Assembly: GCF_000331775.1 (NCBI RefSeq)
Contig: NZ_CAPJ01000291.1
Location: 1-9,189, forward strand
Source of the DNA: Xanthomonas translucens pv. translucens DSM 18974
GTDB taxonomy: Bacteria > Pseudomonadota > Gammaproteobacteria > Xanthomonadales > Xanthomonadaceae
Direction of reading: 5' to 3'
DNA: 9,189 nucleotides
Part shown: positions 7,047-9,189 of the stretch, one piece after another
How the letters are laid out: each line of letters opens with the position of its first letter
Numbering within the stretch: position 1 is the first letter of the stretch
Notes under the pieces: generated by a model
What the model saw: the letters and a program-made list of their open reading frames with translations, nothing else
What the model was told of the DNA's origin: nothing
The model's database searches: none
Program-made: the position numbers and the translations under genes

Positions 7047-9189
7047 CGGGCAGCCACCTGTTGCAGCAGGCTGCGCACCGCGGCGACCGGATCGGCCGGC
7101 GCTTGCCGCGTGTAAGGTGTCTCGCGCTTCACCCAGTCTAGCTCCCAGGCGCGCAGCCGCTGCTGCAACGCCGCCTCGTCCACGCTGCCGCTGCCGACCG
7201 CCGCCGCCCGCAACGCCTGCATCGCCAGCGCCCAGCGCGGCAGGTAGTAGTCGGCGTACATGCCCTGCCAGGCCTTGGACGCGTAGTCGCCGAGATTGCC
7301 CTCGCCGCCCCACACGCTGACCTGCGCCTTGGCGTCGCGCCGGTAGTAGGCCGCGTCCTGCGGCGTCTTCGCATCGCCTTCGGCATCGCCAAGCCAGCTC
7401 GACAGGGTTTCCTGCTGGCCGCCGACCAGGCCGTCGAGCTGCTGCACCGCCGCCTGCACGCGGGCGAACGCGGCATCGCCGGCGGCGACGTCGCCGCGCC
7501 TGTACGCGGCCACCGCCTGCTGCAACTGCGCATCCACGCGGCCGGTGGCGTAGTGGCGCGCGAAGTCGACCAGGTCGTAGCGGTATAGCGGCGCGTCGGC
7601 GTACTCCGGCGCCAGCGCCAGCAATTGGTCCAGCGCGCGGCGCAGGCGCGGGGGATCGCCGGGCGCGCCTTCGAATTCGCCGATGTCCAGCGTCGGCCGC
7701 TTGAACAGCAGGTAGGCGCCGGCACGGCTGCGCCACCAGCGTGGCGTCCAGTAGCGGGTGGACAGCACCGCGGCCTGCAGGTCGTCCCAGGCCGCACGCA
7801 AGGCCGGCGAAGTATGTCCGTAGCGGGCGCGGATGTAGTCGCCGAGCCAGTCCTGCAGCGAACGCTGCTGCCCGCCCCAGGCCAGCGCATACATGTATTC
7901 GTAGACCACCGAGTTGTCGTGCAGGCCTTCGGGGAACGCGCCGAAGCCGACCAGTTGCTGCTTGTCCTTGTCCGCGAGCAGCGCGCGCAGGTCGTCGCGG
8001 TAGAACGCCAGGTCGCCGTACACCGGATTGCTGCCGCCATAGTTGTGCACGTAGCCGTAGATCCACTGCTTGCCGTCGAACGCGTCGGACAGTTTCCAGG
8101 TGCCCGGGTAGCGATCGTTGCCGATGTCCAGCACCAGCAGCTTGTCGTTGGGCACCTCGCGCAGGAACGCGGCGATCGCCTGCGGCGTCCAGAAGTGACG
8201 GTCGGCGCCGAACAGCCAGCCCTGCATCACCCACACCGCATCGGGATTGGCGCGATGGATCGATTCATATAGCGCACGACCGTAGTCGGCCAGGCGCTTA
8301 TCGCGCTGCGCCGGCGATACCTCGGGCGGCGCGGTCTTGGCGGTATTGGCGGTGCTGTCGCCGTAGCTGGCCAGGCGCGCGTCGCTGCCGTCGGCGGCGA
8401 TCGGCGGCAGCATCTCGTTGAACGCATCGGCCAGGTAATAGGTGCCCTTGCCATACGTGCGGTCGTAGAGCTGGATGAAGCGCAGCGCGATCTTCGCGAA
8501 CAGCGGGTCGGCCGGATCCAGCCAATAGGTTTCGTGGAAGCCTTCCCAGGCGCGCATGCGGTAGATGCGCGCCTGCGGATGCGCCTGCGCGAACGCCTTC
8601 GGCACGTAGCCGACGAAGGCCGGCAGCACCGGCTTCATGCCCAGCGTGCGCATGCGTTGCAGGATGCGCTGCTGCAGCGCGTGCTTGTCCTCTATCCACT
8701 GCTGCTGCAACGGCGCGTCGTAGCCTTCGATATTGCCCATGCGCTGCCACGGCGCGAACGCCGGGCCGGAGAAATACTGCGCCAGGTCCGCGTCGCTCAC
8801 CCCGAACTCGCGCCACAGCGCCTGCCACACGTAGTCCTGGCCTTCCATCGCCAGCGGCATGTCGATGCCGTGCAGCGCCATCCAATCGATCTCGCGCTCC
8901 CAGCGCGCCCAGTCCCACCACGGCGTGGTGTAGCCGTAGGTGCACACGTTGAGATAGGCGCGGTAGGCGAACGGCGTGACCACGCGCTGCCCGCGGAAGT
9001 CGGCATAGGCCGCTGGCAACGCCACGCGGCTGCCTTCCCAGCTCACCGAGGCGGCGCCGATCGATTGCAGATAGCTGTACGCGCCGTGCGCCAGCGCCAC
9101 TTCCGAGGAACCGGACACGCGCAGCCTGCCGGCGTCGGCGGCGACCCGGTACCAGTCGTTGCCGTTGCCGCGCGGCTGCCGTTGCAGCG
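7043..9189 (-). CDS. Alpha-N-acetylglucosaminidase, family GH89 (5' end outside window)
   Basis: The visible 714 residues run off the window edge, so the start codon and any signal peptide are not seen. An in-frame GTG at 9116-9118 is not the start, because recognisable protein continues upstream (DWYRVAADAGRLRVSGSSEVALAHGAYSYL). The order matches NAGLU: a small N-terminal domain, a TIM barrel from about RAYLNVCTYGYTTPWWDW and WMALHGIDMPLAMEGQDYVW onward, then a helical C-terminal domain. The two catalytic Glu are present. The acid/base lies in ADAFNEMLPP (codon 8414-8416, human E316 equivalent). The nucleophile lies in FGAFPEGLHDNSVVYE (codon 7928-7930, human E446 equivalent). GH89 enzymes remove terminal alpha-linked GlcNAc, as from heparan sulfate or mucin-type glycans. 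The substrate here is unknown, and location is presumably periplasmic or secreted. Its stop overlaps nagX. Confidence 0.93.
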   Translation of the reverse strand, partial: LQRQPRGNGNDWYRVAADAGRLRVSGSSEVALAHGAYSYLQSIGAASVSWEGSRVALPAAYADFRGQRVVTPFAYRAYLNVCTYGYTTPWWDWARWEREIDWMALHGIDMPLAMEGQDYVWQALWREFGVSDADLAQYFSGPAFAPWQRMGNIEGYDAPLQQQWIEDKHALQQRILQRMRTLGMKPVLPAFVGYVPKAFAQAHPQARIYRMRAWEGFHETYWLDPADPLFAKIALRFIQLYDRTYGKGTYYLADAFNEMLPPIAADGSDARLASYGDSTANTAKTAPPEVSPAQRDKRLADYGRALYESIHRANPDAVWVMQGWLFGADRHFWTPQAIAAFLREVPNDKLLVLDIGNDRYPGTWKLSDAFDGKQWIYGYVHNYGGSNPVYGDLAFYRDDLRALLADKDKQQLVGFGAFPEGLHDNSVVYEYMYALAWGGQQRSLQDWLGDYIRARYGHTSPALRAAWDDLQAAVLSTRYWTPRWWRSRAGAYLLFKRPTLDIGEFEGAPGDPPRLRRALDQLLALAPEYADAPLYRYDLVDFARHYATGRVDAQLQQAVAAYRRGDVAAGDAAFARVQAAVQQLDGLVGGQQETLSSWLGDAEGDAKTPQDAAYYRRDAKAQVSVWGGEGNLGDYASKAWQGMYADYYLPRWALAMQALRAAAVGSGSVDEAALQQRLRAWELDWVKRETPYTRQAPADPVAAVRSLLQQVAAR

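Overview
The window looks like chromosomal DNA from a Xanthomonas-type gammaproteobacterium (Xanthomonadaceae). The genes are very GC-rich. The gene set matches the N-acetylglucosamine (GlcNAc) utilisation locus described in Xanthomonas campestris. One end carries GTAG-headed, REP-like hairpins of the kind common in Xanthomonas and Stenotrophomonas. The genus is an inference; there is no rRNA or other taxonomic marker here.

All recognisable genes lie on the minus strand, so transcription runs from high to low coordinates. In that order they are: an alpha-N-acetylglucosaminidase of family GH89 (its 5' end lies beyond the window); a NagX/HGSNAT-like multipass membrane acetyltransferase; the GntR/UTRA regulator NagQ; the MFS sugar transporter NagP; the LacI-family repressor NagR; the SIS-domain glucosamine-6-phosphate deaminase NagB-II; and the GlcNAc-6-phosphate deacetylase NagA. 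Three junctions overlap: GH89/nagX by 4 bp, nagR/nagB-II by 4 bp and nagB-II/nagA by 1 bp. The other gaps are 33 to 68 bp, so the set reads as one operon or two tightly linked ones. An AT-rich direct repeat in the 68-bp gap before nagQ is the best candidate operator.

Together the genes describe a route. GH89 releases GlcNAc from alpha-linked ends outside the cytoplasm, NagX probably acetylates glucosaminyl groups at the membrane, and NagP imports GlcNAc. A kinase that is not in this window makes GlcNAc-6-P. NagA deacetylates it to glucosamine-6-P, and NagB-II deaminates that to fructose-6-P for glycolysis. NagR and NagQ are the likely GlcNAc-responsive regulators.

Beyond nagA, the first ~470 bases hold no intact gene. 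They contain a truncated remnant of a fructosamine-kinase-like gene with its catalytic Asp replaced by Ala, then two inverted pairs of REP-like elements and one partial copy. nagP is clearly poorer in GC than its neighbours and may have been acquired or replaced separately. Most of the window is a known system; the less usual parts are the GH89/NagX overlap, the nagP composition and the decayed 3' flank.
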